This document shows, in pieces, positions 52,229 through 61,384 of a stretch of DNA of 64,000 bases. A program made the position numbers and the translations under genes. This DNA is from Phycisphaerae bacterium (GTDB lineage Bacteria; Planctomycetota; Phycisphaerae; Phycisphaerales; UBA1924), in contig JAUIES010000001.1 in the NCBI GenBank assembly GCA_030429705.1, positions 372,001 to 436,000 of the forward strand, read 5' to 3'. The notes under the pieces are model-generated. The model was not told the DNA's origin and ran no database searches. It worked only from the letters and a program-made list of their open reading frames with translations. The stretch's first letter is position 1. Every line of letters begins with the position of its first letter.

Positions 52229-53224
52229 TCAGCGCTTTTCGCCCAGAATGTAAAATGACTGGCTCATCGAGATCTGGTCGAGCAACTCGGCAGGATCTGA
52301 GGGTCCAGGTGTCGCACTCGTGTTGATCGAGACCCGCAAGCCCGATTTTCTGAATCGTGCTGCCAGATCAAAGGGATCGGTGACATTGCCCGCTGCCATA
52401 CCTGTCGGAGCGTGCACCGGCGCTTTCTGCCAGCCACCGAGGAACGGACTCGCGGGCTCAATGCCGTGGTCGCGCCAGACGATGATGGTCCGATCGAGTT
52501 CATCGCCGCCCAGATAGCAGGTCTGTCTTGCCAGACGCTGCGCTGATTCATCTCTGATTGCAGGGATGAGTTCCCGCACGCGTTTCACTCGTTCATGAAA
52601 GATGACGCCGTCGGGATGTGTCGAATCGCCCGAGCCAAGCTCACGGGTGCGATAGACACGCGAGAGGCGTTCGATCGTTGCTGAACAATGTGGGTTGTTG
52701 GAGTCACAGAATACGAGTCTTCCGCCGGACTTGAGGACACGGCTGATCTCGCCGACCGCCTGGTCAAACCCATCGGGTCGCATGTTGCAGAAAACCTGGT
52801 TGACATACACCCAATCGACCGTTTCATCTGCCAGCGGAATAACCCCCCCCGCGTTCCAGGCAAAACGAAGCGCGTCCAGGTCAAACTGTGAAGCCCACCG
52901 TTTGCCGTAGGCCATCGTGCGCGCATTTGCTTCGACACAGAATACACGGGCTGCACCAAACGATGCGAGTATTGAAGTGCCAAATCCGGACCAGCATCCA
53001 AAGTCGACACCCACCGAGCCGGCGAAATCTGGAATCGCCGGGACCACGGCGTCTCGGTAGAGCGCGATCCAACCATCGATCTGTTCATCTGTCTTAAAGC
53101 CTGTCAGATGTGCGCGAACCGCTTCGCCGCACAATCCGTCCGGCGCGTTTGCAAGCATCCAGTCGCGGATTTGTCGCGTTCGCTGGAGCAATGAGGGAGT
53201 TGATGCCACGGTCGTCTCCGGCAT
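52229..53224 (-). CDS. SAM-dependent methyltransferase (class I)
   Basis: A 331-residue protein with a Rossmann methyltransferase core: VGVDFGCWSGFGTSILASFG (motif I), VFCVEANARTM, VDWVYVNQVFCNM (motif IV-like) and VGEISRVLKSGGRLVFCDSNN. N- and C-terminal extensions are family-specific. It is the last gene of the minus-strand arm of the glycan cluster, 13 bases after the deacetylase gene, so it probably modifies a sugar or lipid-linked intermediate; the true substrate is unknown. Confidence 0.8.
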   Translation of the reverse strand: MPETTVASTPSLLQRTRQIRDWMLANAPDGLCGEAVRAHLTGFKTDEQIDGWIALYRDAVVPAIPDFAGSVGVDFGCWSGFGTSILASFGAARVFCVEANARTMAYGKRWASQFDLDALRFAWNAGGVIPLADETVDWVYVNQVFCNMRPDGFDQAVGEISRVLKSGGRLVFCDSNNPHCSATIERLSRVYRTRELGSGDSTHPDGVIFHERVKRVRELIPAIRDESAQRLARQTCYLGGDELDRTIIVWRDHGIEPASPFLGGWQKAPVHAPTGMAAGNVTDPFDLAARFRKSGLRVSINTSATPGPSDPAELLDQISMSQSFYILGEKR

Positions 53225-53237
53225 GCGTCGAGACCTT

Positions 53238-55265
53238 TCATTCAGCCGATTGGAGCTCGGCGGAATCGAGAACTGGTTTCAGTGCAGTGTAGAGCGCTCG
53301 CCCGGCGAGCCGATGGCCGGTATGACTCCACGAGCCTGATGCACGCCAATGTGTAGTCGGTCCATCAGGCTCGGCCAGAAACAATGCGTATGGGTCAATC
53401 AATCCGATGTTGGCTTGATCGGCCATCGATTTCAGGGCGGACACGGTGCGACGATGTGCAACCCGATTGTTCGCTGCAGCATCGACCCAGAACCCGGCAG
53501 ACTCGCCGCATTCGTTGATCATGGCTAGCGGGACGGCCCCCACCTCACGAATGCGATCCGCAAAGTGCTTCAAACATGTATTGAGGCGACTCTGGTCCTG
53601 TCTCCACGCTTTGCGAAGCGTGGATGGCTCGGCGTACGACGGCATGACCGTGGGCGGCCTTGGGCTGTTACGGCGGATCTCCGCACCCTCGCCGCGAGGC
53701 CGCAACGAAACCTCGAGTGACTCGCTCGCCCACAGGTACGGCGCAGGCGGATACGAAGCGTTCCAACCTGTCACCAATGACCACAACGATGGGTGAGACA
53801 ACGCCAACTCGTCAGCACCGAGACCGATGACGACCGCGTCGTACCGCTCACCCGATTCGATTGCGTTTTCAAACCATGCATAGAGCCGAGATAACCCCAT
53901 GCCAGGAAATGCAAGTTTGCGCAGGCGCACGCGCCGACCGAGCGCTTCGGTGAGTCGAGCGGCTGCCTGCATATGACAATGTTCAGGGATGCCGACTTCG
54001 CGACCATCGATATTGCGGCCGCCAAGGATCAACACGCGCAACTCGTCATCGCGTGCGAGGTCTCCCGCCGGGAGTGGCACATCGAGCATGCCGCGGTCAT
54101 CGCTGAAGTTGAGGCTCTGGAACTCGACTTCGCCGTCTATCTCACCTCGAACTGCCTGCTCGGCGTTCGGCTCGTAGGTTTCCCAGCCGATGGGTGACTG
54201 TTCGATTGTCGACACGCGATCCAACTCGATCGCCGGCGCGACATCGGGCGCATGCCGTGCGCCGTAGTAGAGTGGGTGGACATTGAGAATCAACCAACAA
54301 CCAGGCTCAAGACGCTTGATCTCTGCGAGCATGCGTTCTTGATCGACAAAACGATCTTCGGCTGGGTCTTTGGTCTTGCGCCAACGAATCAGATGCGCAT
54401 CCCAGCGCCATCGATTCAAATAGCGGGTCGCGCCGTACTCAATGCGGATGTCCTTGCGACGAAAGAAGTCATTCCCCTCGTAGGTCAGACCAAGTTCTGC
54501 TTCGTCGAGGACCCCGAGCGGTGCCCACTTGCCGTCGTGCCAGATTTCATCGAGCAACTCGTCACCAGGCTGGCCACGGGTACCGAGCGCGAGACCCTTG
54601 CGGTTCTTGCCGTGGAAGATTGCGAAGTTTTCGATGCCGTAGATCGGCGCGGAGTTATGTGCGACCGTTCCGGTGATCGTGAGCCCCTGCTCACGCAGCC
54701 ACGCGATCTCTTCGCGCACAGCCTGTGCGCCATCGAGTTTCATATTTTGATACAGGTTGAGCGGATCAGTATGCAGCGCGATTTCGTGCCCCAGATCCTG
54801 CATTTTGCGATAGATGTGCGCCATGCAGCCGTTGCGATGATGCACGCCGTCCACCCATGAGCCGTAGTAGGGCGCGGTGTGCAAGATGTAGAAGGTGCTT
54901 CGACATCCGTATTTGTACTCGATCTCCGCCTCGGTGAGCGAAACGCGGATATCCGCATCGACATCGTGTCGAATCGAGCAAACGATTTTGTCCGGCGGAC
55001 AGCCGAAGTCGTTCAACTCGGTGTGTGGCACGAAGACGAGATTGTCAATGCTGGCGAGTTCGCGGATGAGTTTTTCATACTGAGCCACGGTGTCGACCGT
55101 GACGCGCCCCTGGTCCGGGTGCGGGCCGACCCGCACATCCGGGCCATAGCACTCGAAACAACTCAAGTTGATCTGTGCCATGACATCGGTCAGGCTTCGC
55201 CCGCTGTCTTGAACAGCGTACGGCTGAATCTCTGCAGCAGGATCAACGACTGTTTGCGTCATCAC
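53238..55265 (-). CDS. NodB-like polysaccharide deacetylase fused to SGNH hydrolase-like domain
   Basis: A 675-residue two-domain protein. Residues ~90-380 resemble polysaccharide deacetylases: CSIRHDVDADIR with the metal Asp pair, RSTFYILHTAPYY, GHEIALHTDPL with His, and GTVAHNSAPIYGIENF. Residues ~420-660 resemble SGNH hydrolases: LRVLILGGRNIDG, PGMGLSRLY, VIGLGADELAL and a late SGSWSHTGHRLAG; the Ser-containing first block is not canonical. The start overlaps the sulfotransferase stop by ATGA. The deacetylase part has a paralogue at 58005-59162. Confidence 0.75.
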   Translation of the reverse strand: MMTQTVVDPAAEIQPYAVQDSGRSLTDVMAQINLSCFECYGPDVRVGPHPDQGRVTVDTVAQYEKLIRELASIDNLVFVPHTELNDFGCPPDKIVCSIRHDVDADIRVSLTEAEIEYKYGCRSTFYILHTAPYYGSWVDGVHHRNGCMAHIYRKMQDLGHEIALHTDPLNLYQNMKLDGAQAVREEIAWLREQGLTITGTVAHNSAPIYGIENFAIFHGKNRKGLALGTRGQPGDELLDEIWHDGKWAPLGVLDEAELGLTYEGNDFFRRKDIRIEYGATRYLNRWRWDAHLIRWRKTKDPAEDRFVDQERMLAEIKRLEPGCWLILNVHPLYYGARHAPDVAPAIELDRVSTIEQSPIGWETYEPNAEQAVRGEIDGEVEFQSLNFSDDRGMLDVPLPAGDLARDDELRVLILGGRNIDGREVGIPEHCHMQAAARLTEALGRRVRLRKLAFPGMGLSRLYAWFENAIESGERYDAVVIGLGADELALSHPSLWSLVTGWNASYPPAPYLWASESLEVSLRPRGEGAEIRRNSPRPPTVMPSYAEPSTLRKAWRQDQSRLNTCLKHFADRIREVGAVPLAMINECGESAGFWVDAAANNRVAHRRTVSALKSMADQANIGLIDPYALFLAEPDGPTTHWRASGSWSHTGHRLAGRALYTALKPVLDSAELQSAE

Positions 55266-56401
55266 AAAACTCCCGAGGCTGAAAGCAAGGATACAACGCC
55301 AAGCAAAATCGCGGCAAGCGTGACCGCGACCACTGTGCCACCGGAACGCGGCTCCGGAGGTGTGCTCGACGGGTGTTCGCGCTTGGCTGGTTCGTGCGGC
55401 GGCAGTACAATCGGCGTGGGTGCTGGCGATGGCACATGGGCGACTGGCGACACCTCGACAGCTTCTTCTACAGCCGGGGTCGAATCAGAAAAAGTATCGT
55501 CATCGATAACATTCATCGTTCTATCGAACTCTTCAGAAAAAGTCCGCACCTCGTCAAGCGTGAATCGATCGCGTTCGTAGCCGAGCGATTCATTCTTCTT
55601 CCCCGCGATGACATCGAATATGAATCGCTCACGAGAAGACAAGCGGTCGGCCCAACTGTGCGATTCAAAACGATGGTTGGGATTCTCGATCGTCTTTTGG
55701 TACTGCTCGATGTAGAACGCTTTATCTCGTCCTGAGCCGGGGAGCGGAAGGGCGTTCTCCTGATGCATCCGGATCATCATGATCGGTCCGGCGTTGCCGG
55801 CCGCCGGATGGTGTTCGTGTTCCCAGAATCGAAGCGCTGTCGGATCATAGGTCAGCCCCAGAAAACGACCCACGTGTTCAAGCATGCCCGCCTGGTCCTT
55901 GAGCACATCCTCGTATCGCAGACACAGTGAGTCAGGATTCGCTGGATCGAACGCGAAATTGTTGAACGAAGGCGCAAGCCAATCGCGAACAATATCGAAG
56001 AACGCCTGATCGGGGTGCTTGCGGGCGAAACTCTCGGCCACCGCTCGACCGTCACGAATGAACCTGATCGGTCGAACCACGATCCGCGAATCGTTGAGTG
56101 CCGCGCCCGCTCCGGTGGGCAAGAGGTTGTTGGTCACGATGATCCGCTTGCCTGAGACTTGTGCGAGGTGAACAAAAAAGTTCTCGTCCGCATCCCAGGT
56201 CTGATAAAACCTGGGCCAAAACGAGCAGTTCTCACCGTGCACGCGGCAGGCAGTTGCCGCCTGATCGCGCGGTAGCGCAAACGGGCGATCGGCAGGACCG
56301 AGACAGAAAATGTCGTCGTGTGAGCCGAGAACATAGTTGAGCCATGTCGTTCCGGTGTAACTCAATGACTCGATCACGACCACCGTGACGGGTGTGTCCA
56401 T
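55262..56401 (-). CDS. Sulfotransferase with C-terminal membrane anchor
   Basis: A 379-residue PAPS-dependent sulfotransferase-like protein. VVVIESLSYTGTTWLNYVLG contains the 5'-phosphosulfate loop (SYTGTTWL), RPIRFIRDGRAVAES is the 3'-phosphate-binding region, and SLCLRYEDVLKDQAGML with VGRFLGL continues the fold. The C-terminus adds an acidic Pro-rich linker and a membrane helix (VVAVTLAAILLGVVSLLSAS), tethering the enzyme to the membrane. ATG 56401 was chosen; the 15 codons upstream are doubtful. It is divergent from the fused sulfotransferase gene. Confidence 0.8.
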   Translation of the reverse strand: MDTPVTVVVIESLSYTGTTWLNYVLGSHDDIFCLGPADRPFALPRDQAATACRVHGENCSFWPRFYQTWDADENFFVHLAQVSGKRIIVTNNLLPTGAGAALNDSRIVVRPIRFIRDGRAVAESFARKHPDQAFFDIVRDWLAPSFNNFAFDPANPDSLCLRYEDVLKDQAGMLEHVGRFLGLTYDPTALRFWEHEHHPAAGNAGPIMMIRMHQENALPLPGSGRDKAFYIEQYQKTIENPNHRFESHSWADRLSSRERFIFDVIAGKKNESLGYERDRFTLDEVRTFSEEFDRTMNVIDDDTFSDSTPAVEEAVEVSPVAHVPSPAPTPIVLPPHEPAKREHPSSTPPEPRSGGTVVAVTLAAILLGVVSLLSASGVL

Positions 56402-56535
56402 CCGTAGTCCCCCGTGTGGAATCGCGAACGAGCGTGTTCGCGGCAAGCCGACTATATACCGTCAGCCTGCAAAACCGGCGTTCTTCGTAGGAAAACGGGC
56501 ACGAAAGCGAGGCCGTCCTCCTATCCTATGAAACG

Positions 56536-58008
56536 ATGTCGCCGTTCTTCGTCCTATCGAGCGCTCGCGCGGGCTCCACTTCGTTTGCTCGTATTCTTGA
56601 CTGCGCGGAGAATGGGTGTTGTCTGACCGAACCAACGCCGAATCTCAACGCCGAAACCCGTCTTGCGATGGAGCATCGACTTGACGATATCGACCGAGCG
56701 GTGGCCGATCTCGTGGTGCCGCGAGTCAACCAAACGACCGACGAAGTCCACGGTGAGAAGAATGTCACCTACGGCCCATTCATCCGCTCACTTCACCGGC
56801 AACTTGACGCTCGGTTCATACTCCTCACCCGCGACGGGCGTGATGTGGTTCGCTCGCTGATGGATTGGCACAACCAGATGTTCGGGACGGTTTACCGCGA
56901 AGCGCCGTCGCCGGGGAGTCTGGCTCATCGAGCGCGCGTTTCGGCGGGAGCGCTCCCGGTTCATCTGGACACCTCCGATTTTGCACGCCCCCGACCACAA
57001 CCGGGCGACCCGATGTACGACCGCTGGCTCGACGCATCGCGGTTTGAAATGTGCTGTTGGTACTGGGCCCGTATCTACGATCTGTATCTCGATGAGTTGG
57101 ACCGCGTGCCAAGCGAACACTGGCACACGGTCGACTACACGGCTGCCACTGCCGAGCACATTCTCGACGCGGCTCGGTTTGTCGGTCTTCGTGGGCTGAA
57201 CGCCGACACCATCGATAAGATGCGCGAAGCACGCATCAACTCGCTTCAAGACCGGGTTGAAGAAGAACCTCAGTTTCCTGATTGGACATCTTGGGATGGT
57301 CAGCAACGGCGGCAGTTTGCGGCGATAGCCGGTCACACCATGGAACGACTGGGGTATTGGTCGAACACTGCAACGCGATGGAAGCCTCGTGACTTTGGCA
57401 CCTGCTGGAACGACAAGGCTGCCGATGTCGAGTGGTATCGCTGGATGTTTGATGGTCGCCGCCGCATGCATGAGGATGCCATTGCGTGGGTCAACGCGCA
57501 GGGCGCGACTCGATCTGTCATGGACTTTGGCTGTGGCGTTGGCGAAGGGTACTGTGAGGCTTTTGCAGATCGTGCATACATCGGCGTGGATATCGCTGAG
57601 AAGAGTATCGCATGGGCTCAGACGAATCGAACGAACCCGATTCACCGGTACACATGTCGTGATTTTATCGCTGACCCCCCCCACCGCGAAGCCGACATCG
57701 TCATGTCGAGCGGAACGATCGACAACGCTTATGACCCCGAGGCATACATTGATGCCATGATTGCAGCCGCGAGAGAGTCGATTTACTTCACCTGCTATCG
57801 AGGTTGGTTTCCGGATCTCGAAGAGCACACATTCATGTGGTCGAGTGACCATGGCTGTTTCTATACCGATTTGAGTGCCATGAGGTTGCGCGAGCACCTC
57901 GAGCGGCGCGGCTGCCGTGACATTGTCGTTGAACCTCGCGCGACCGGACGGACGGATATTCCATATGAAACACGCGTCACTGCTCGCGTGCCGGAGCACG
58001 CTGCATGA
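56536..58008 (+). CDS. Sulfotransferase-methyltransferase fusion protein
   Basis: A 490-residue fusion. The N-terminal ~290 residues are sulfotransferase-like: FFVLSSARAGSTSFARIL (5'-PSB loop), FILLTRDGRDVVRSLMDWHN (3'-PB) and WHTVDYTAATAEHILDAARFVGL. The C-terminal ~190 residues are a class I methyltransferase: SVMDFGCGVGEGYCEAF (motif I), YIGVDIAEKSIAWA and ADIVMSSGTIDN. It may sulfate and methylate the same glycan or act at two steps of one pathway. The stop overlaps the next gene by ATGA. Confidence 0.8.
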   Translation: MSPFFVLSSARAGSTSFARILDCAENGCCLTEPTPNLNAETRLAMEHRLDDIDRAVADLVVPRVNQTTDEVHGEKNVTYGPFIRSLHRQLDARFILLTRDGRDVVRSLMDWHNQMFGTVYREAPSPGSLAHRARVSAGALPVHLDTSDFARPRPQPGDPMYDRWLDASRFEMCCWYWARIYDLYLDELDRVPSEHWHTVDYTAATAEHILDAARFVGLRGLNADTIDKMREARINSLQDRVEEEPQFPDWTSWDGQQRRQFAAIAGHTMERLGYWSNTATRWKPRDFGTCWNDKAADVEWYRWMFDGRRRMHEDAIAWVNAQGATRSVMDFGCGVGEGYCEAFADRAYIGVDIAEKSIAWAQTNRTNPIHRYTCRDFIADPPHREADIVMSSGTIDNAYDPEAYIDAMIAAARESIYFTCYRGWFPDLEEHTFMWSSDHGCFYTDLSAMRLREHLERRGCRDIVVEPRATGRTDIPYETRVTARVPEHAA

Positions 58009-59162
58009 GCACCTCGCGCACCATCCCACTCGGCCGTGCGGGCAAAGCCGACCTCAAGCGAGACCTCGCGATCGAGCGTGAACGCACGCGCATGCTGCGT
58101 GAAGACCTCGGGCGCATACACGATGAACTCGCTGCTCTGTACGCTGCGGTCGAGGCGGCCGGTGTTGATGCCGACGGCATCACCAATTTAACGGGCACGC
58201 GCGTCCGCCCACTGGCAGTCGAAGAACCACAACTGGACAACTACTTTCATCAGGTCGCCAGCAACTATGCGAGTTACACCAATCCGTATCACCATTACCA
58301 ACAACTGGTTTCCATGCTCGCAAGTCACTCGAAGGTGTCGCTCGTGCCGTGCTACGAGCTCGCGCAACATTCGATCTCCGGCGTGGCGGTGGCGCTTCGA
58401 CACGACATCGATGCCGACCCTGTGACAGCAGTGCGCATGGCGAGGCAACTTGCCAGAGATGGCATCTGCGGCTCGTTCTATCTCCTGCATACCGCGCTGT
58501 ACTACGGACGGTTCTTTGGCACGCTTTTTGTGCGTCACCGCGAACTGCGCCCGTGGATCGATGCGTTGCTTGTCGCAGGCTGCGAACTCGGTGTTCACAA
58601 TGATGCGCTGGGTGCCCATAGCCGACTTGGTGTGGATGGACCCGAAGCGCTTGTTCAGGAGATTGAGTGGCTTCGTTCGCGCGGCGCGACGATTCGCGGG
58701 ACCGTCGGTCATAACAGCGCCCCGGTGTATGGGGCTGAGAATGCTGAGGTTTTTGCAAATCGCGTTCTGTGGCCAGGCGATTCCTACCCACGCACGATGC
58801 TTCCGCTCGGCATGCTTGATGAGCGCGAGTTGCAACTGACTTATGAAGGGACCTTTGCCAAGCCGCATGACACGCCAGATACGGTTGCTGCAAATGCGTT
58901 CGCAGCCGACCGAGCGGGTGCGGATGTTCGCGACCCATCATGGATGAAGCGATATCTGACCGACAATCCCTGCTTGGACTGGGGCGTTGATTGCCAGGTG
59001 TGGGTCGTCGGGCAAGAACACTGGGTCGCGGGGGGGCGAATCAACGGCGAGCCATACTTCCGAGACCGACTGACGATCAGCGATTTATCCAGTGTCATCG
59101 ACGACATGCCGCCGTCAAGCAAGTGCCTGTTTGTCATGCATCCGGAGTACTTCAGAGCGTGA
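58005..59162 (+). CDS. NodB-like polysaccharide deacetylase with N-terminal coiled coil
   Basis: A 385-residue protein. Residues ~10-50 (RDLAIERERTRMLREDLGRI) form a helix likely to be a coiled coil. The deacetylase domain shows VAVALRHDIDADP, GSFYLLHTALYYGR, CELGVHNDALGAHSR and GTVGHNSAPVYGAEN, closely parallel to the minus-strand paralogue at 53238-55265, and ends with KCLFVMHPEYF. No signal peptide is seen, so it may act in the cytoplasm on lipid-linked sugars. It overlaps both neighbours by four bases. Confidence 0.78.
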   Translation: MSTSRTIPLGRAGKADLKRDLAIERERTRMLREDLGRIHDELAALYAAVEAAGVDADGITNLTGTRVRPLAVEEPQLDNYFHQVASNYASYTNPYHHYQQLVSMLASHSKVSLVPCYELAQHSISGVAVALRHDIDADPVTAVRMARQLARDGICGSFYLLHTALYYGRFFGTLFVRHRELRPWIDALLVAGCELGVHNDALGAHSRLGVDGPEALVQEIEWLRSRGATIRGTVGHNSAPVYGAENAEVFANRVLWPGDSYPRTMLPLGMLDERELQLTYEGTFAKPHDTPDTVAANAFAADRAGADVRDPSWMKRYLTDNPCLDWGVDCQVWVVGQEHWVAGGRINGEPYFRDRLTISDLSSVIDDMPPSSKCLFVMHPEYFRA

Positions 59163-61384
59163 CACAGACCCAGGCCCAACCCGAGACATTGCTCGAGACG
59201 AAACCCAGTGCTCAGTCTGGGGGGGCTTCCTCTGGATCTCGGCCGATCACAGACTGGCAATCGTGGCTGGCTACCTTTGAAAAAGAGCATGGACGCCGCC
59301 CGCGCATCCTGCACATTGGCAATGTTGCAAACAATGGGTACAACAACGCCAAGGTCCTTGTCGAAGCCGGATTTGATTGCGACGCACTGTGCTACGACTA
59401 CTACCACATCATGGGTTGCCCCGAGTGGGAAGATGGCGATTTTCGTGGCATGGTCAGCGATCACTTCTTCCCGCACTGGGGACAGGTCGATCTCAACGGG
59501 TTTGACCGTCCAATCTGGTTCTCGCAAGGCCCGAGACTTTGGGCGGTCGCGTATCTGCTCGCCAAACACGATCGACGACGACGATGTACCAAGTTTCTTT
59601 GGCGCATGCTCGCTGTGCAACGATGGTTCATCGCGCATCGATCGCGCTGGTGGTATCGAGTGATCAAAGGCACTGTGCGTCGTGTGCAGTATTGGACTTC
59701 GAAAACGATCAACTGGATCTCCGGTGTATACGCTCGCGCGGGTTCTGCCGTGCGCGCAGGCACCAACCTGATAGCTGCGGGTTTTCGCGCGATCGGCACC
59801 AGATTGCGTCGCATCGTCAATAGCGTCAACAATACGATACAAACTTCCAGGTCAACGACGCTGCAAACTGCCCGCCGCGCCAATCAAATCGTCCAGGCTC
59901 GCTTGCAGGTTCTTCGACGAGCGGGACACCGAACGGTTGCGTTTGGTCAGCGAGTCCGTTCACAGATCAATCAACATACAGCGGGATGGGTCTGGCCGAT
60001 CCCATCGATTGTAAGTATCTTGCTATACTTTGCCGTACTTCCTGTGCTCTTGCTTGCACTTGTCGTCGGCCTGGTGTGCCTGCCGTTCGCTTTGGTGTAT
60101 CACGCGGCCGTCTGGATGGGTCGCGTCGCGAGCGGAGACCATTACGCCACGAGCACCAAGATTCGCAAACCTAAAAAAGCGCGCCCGCCCAAGTCAGCAT
60201 TGGGCAAAGGCCGATTCTCGCTCGCGGTGTTTCGCTTTCAGTCCCCTCACACAATCGTCGAGCGCGTTCGCTGTCGTGTGTTCAAGCGTTTGACCGGGAT
60301 CGATCTTCCGTCGCTGCACACGCCTGCGTTTGACCGTGCGTTCTACGATCGTGCAGGGTCACTGATCGAAGACTTCCACCGGCGTTTCCCTGATAGAGAA
60401 GACCAACTCACGCTACTCGATATGGTGCCTTACCTCAGCGTGCTCCCACTCTGGACAGAACTTTTCCGTCGATATGATCTCATCGAGGCTTACGCGACTG
60501 ATCCGATCCTGACCATGCTCGCCGGTGTCGAGCCGTGCGTCGCTTATGAACACGGCACAATCCGTGAGATTCCATTCCACGACTCGCCAACGGCACGGCT
60601 GACAGCACTTGCATACGCACGGGCGCAAGCCGTCGTCATCACCAATCCGGATTGCAAAGAGGCAGCCGAGCAACTCGGCGTGGAACGGTTTGTACCAATC
60701 CCGCACCTGATTGATCGCAAGTACTACAACCCGATGATCGCTGACGCTGGCGATCTGCCACCTCAAATACGCCCCCCCTACCTCTTCAGTCCCGCTCGCC
60801 ACGACTGGGATGTCAAAGGTACGCACATCTTGCTTGGCGCCTTTGCAAGGATCGCCGACAAGTACCCAGACCTGCAGTTGGTCACGCCATCATGGGGCGG
60901 CGACCTCGATCGGTCACGAGACCTGATCAATTCGCTCGGGATCGCCGACCGTGTGGCGATGATCGAACCGGTCAATATTCACAACCTCATTCGCGTGACC
61001 CGCGGTGCTCGCGTGCTGGTCGATCAATTCCGATTCGGCGTGTTTGGCGGCATCGGGCCGACGGCGCTGGCGGTTGGCACACCCCTGATCACGCATCTTG
61101 ATCACAGCAAGTCTGACTGGTGGATGGAGCCACCGCCCTATTTTGAAGCCTGGGACGAAGACTCGTGCGTTGACGCGTTGAACAGGGCACTCACCGCGGA
61201 CGCGGGTGCCCTGCGTGCTGATCTGCGCGCCTGGATGCGCCGCAATTACTGGCATGGCCATGTTGTTGACCGGCACGCCTGTCTTTTCGCCGAACTCATC
61301 GAAGCAAGCCAACAATCAGATCCACGGCACAAAGATCTCGCCGAAGCAACGCCTCTCAATCCAAAACCCATGGAGTCTCGATGA
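59159..61384 (+). CDS. Glycosyltransferase (GT-B type) with internal basic membrane insertion
   Basis: A 741-residue protein. The N-terminal part (PRILHIGNVANNGYNNAKVL) looks like a GT-B Rossmann start. Residues ~145-350 are an unusual basic, Arg-rich region ending in a membrane pair (IPSIVSILLYFAVLPVLLLALVVG...FALVYHAAVW). The glycosyltransferase fold then resumes with DRKYYNPM, YLFSPARHDWDVKGTHILL, LQLVTPSWGGD and a GT1/GT4-like C-terminus (VLVDQFRFGVFGGIGPTALA). The start is a GTG overlapping the previous TGA. It overlaps the next gene by four bases. Confidence 0.72.
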   Translation: MTQTQAQPETLLETKPSAQSGGASSGSRPITDWQSWLATFEKEHGRRPRILHIGNVANNGYNNAKVLVEAGFDCDALCYDYYHIMGCPEWEDGDFRGMVSDHFFPHWGQVDLNGFDRPIWFSQGPRLWAVAYLLAKHDRRRRCTKFLWRMLAVQRWFIAHRSRWWYRVIKGTVRRVQYWTSKTINWISGVYARAGSAVRAGTNLIAAGFRAIGTRLRRIVNSVNNTIQTSRSTTLQTARRANQIVQARLQVLRRAGHRTVAFGQRVRSQINQHTAGWVWPIPSIVSILLYFAVLPVLLLALVVGLVCLPFALVYHAAVWMGRVASGDHYATSTKIRKPKKARPPKSALGKGRFSLAVFRFQSPHTIVERVRCRVFKRLTGIDLPSLHTPAFDRAFYDRAGSLIEDFHRRFPDREDQLTLLDMVPYLSVLPLWTELFRRYDLIEAYATDPILTMLAGVEPCVAYEHGTIREIPFHDSPTARLTALAYARAQAVVITNPDCKEAAEQLGVERFVPIPHLIDRKYYNPMIADAGDLPPQIRPPYLFSPARHDWDVKGTHILLGAFARIADKYPDLQLVTPSWGGDLDRSRDLINSLGIADRVAMIEPVNIHNLIRVTRGARVLVDQFRFGVFGGIGPTALAVGTPLITHLDHSKSDWWMEPPPYFEAWDEDSCVDALNRALTADAGALRADLRAWMRRNYWHGHVVDRHACLFAELIEASQQSDPRHKDLAEATPLNPKPMESR

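Noticed and set aside
52843-57680. Runs of eight C in two methyltransferase genes as phase-variation sites
   Set aside because: Runs of seven or eight C or G occur across the window, including in astA, astD, priA and other housekeeping genes, so they appear to be general sequence bias.
56788-58029. 413-residue minus-strand frame opposite the sulfotransferase-methyltransferase fusion
   Set aside because: The plus-strand protein has clear motifs and coupled overlaps; the minus frame has none.
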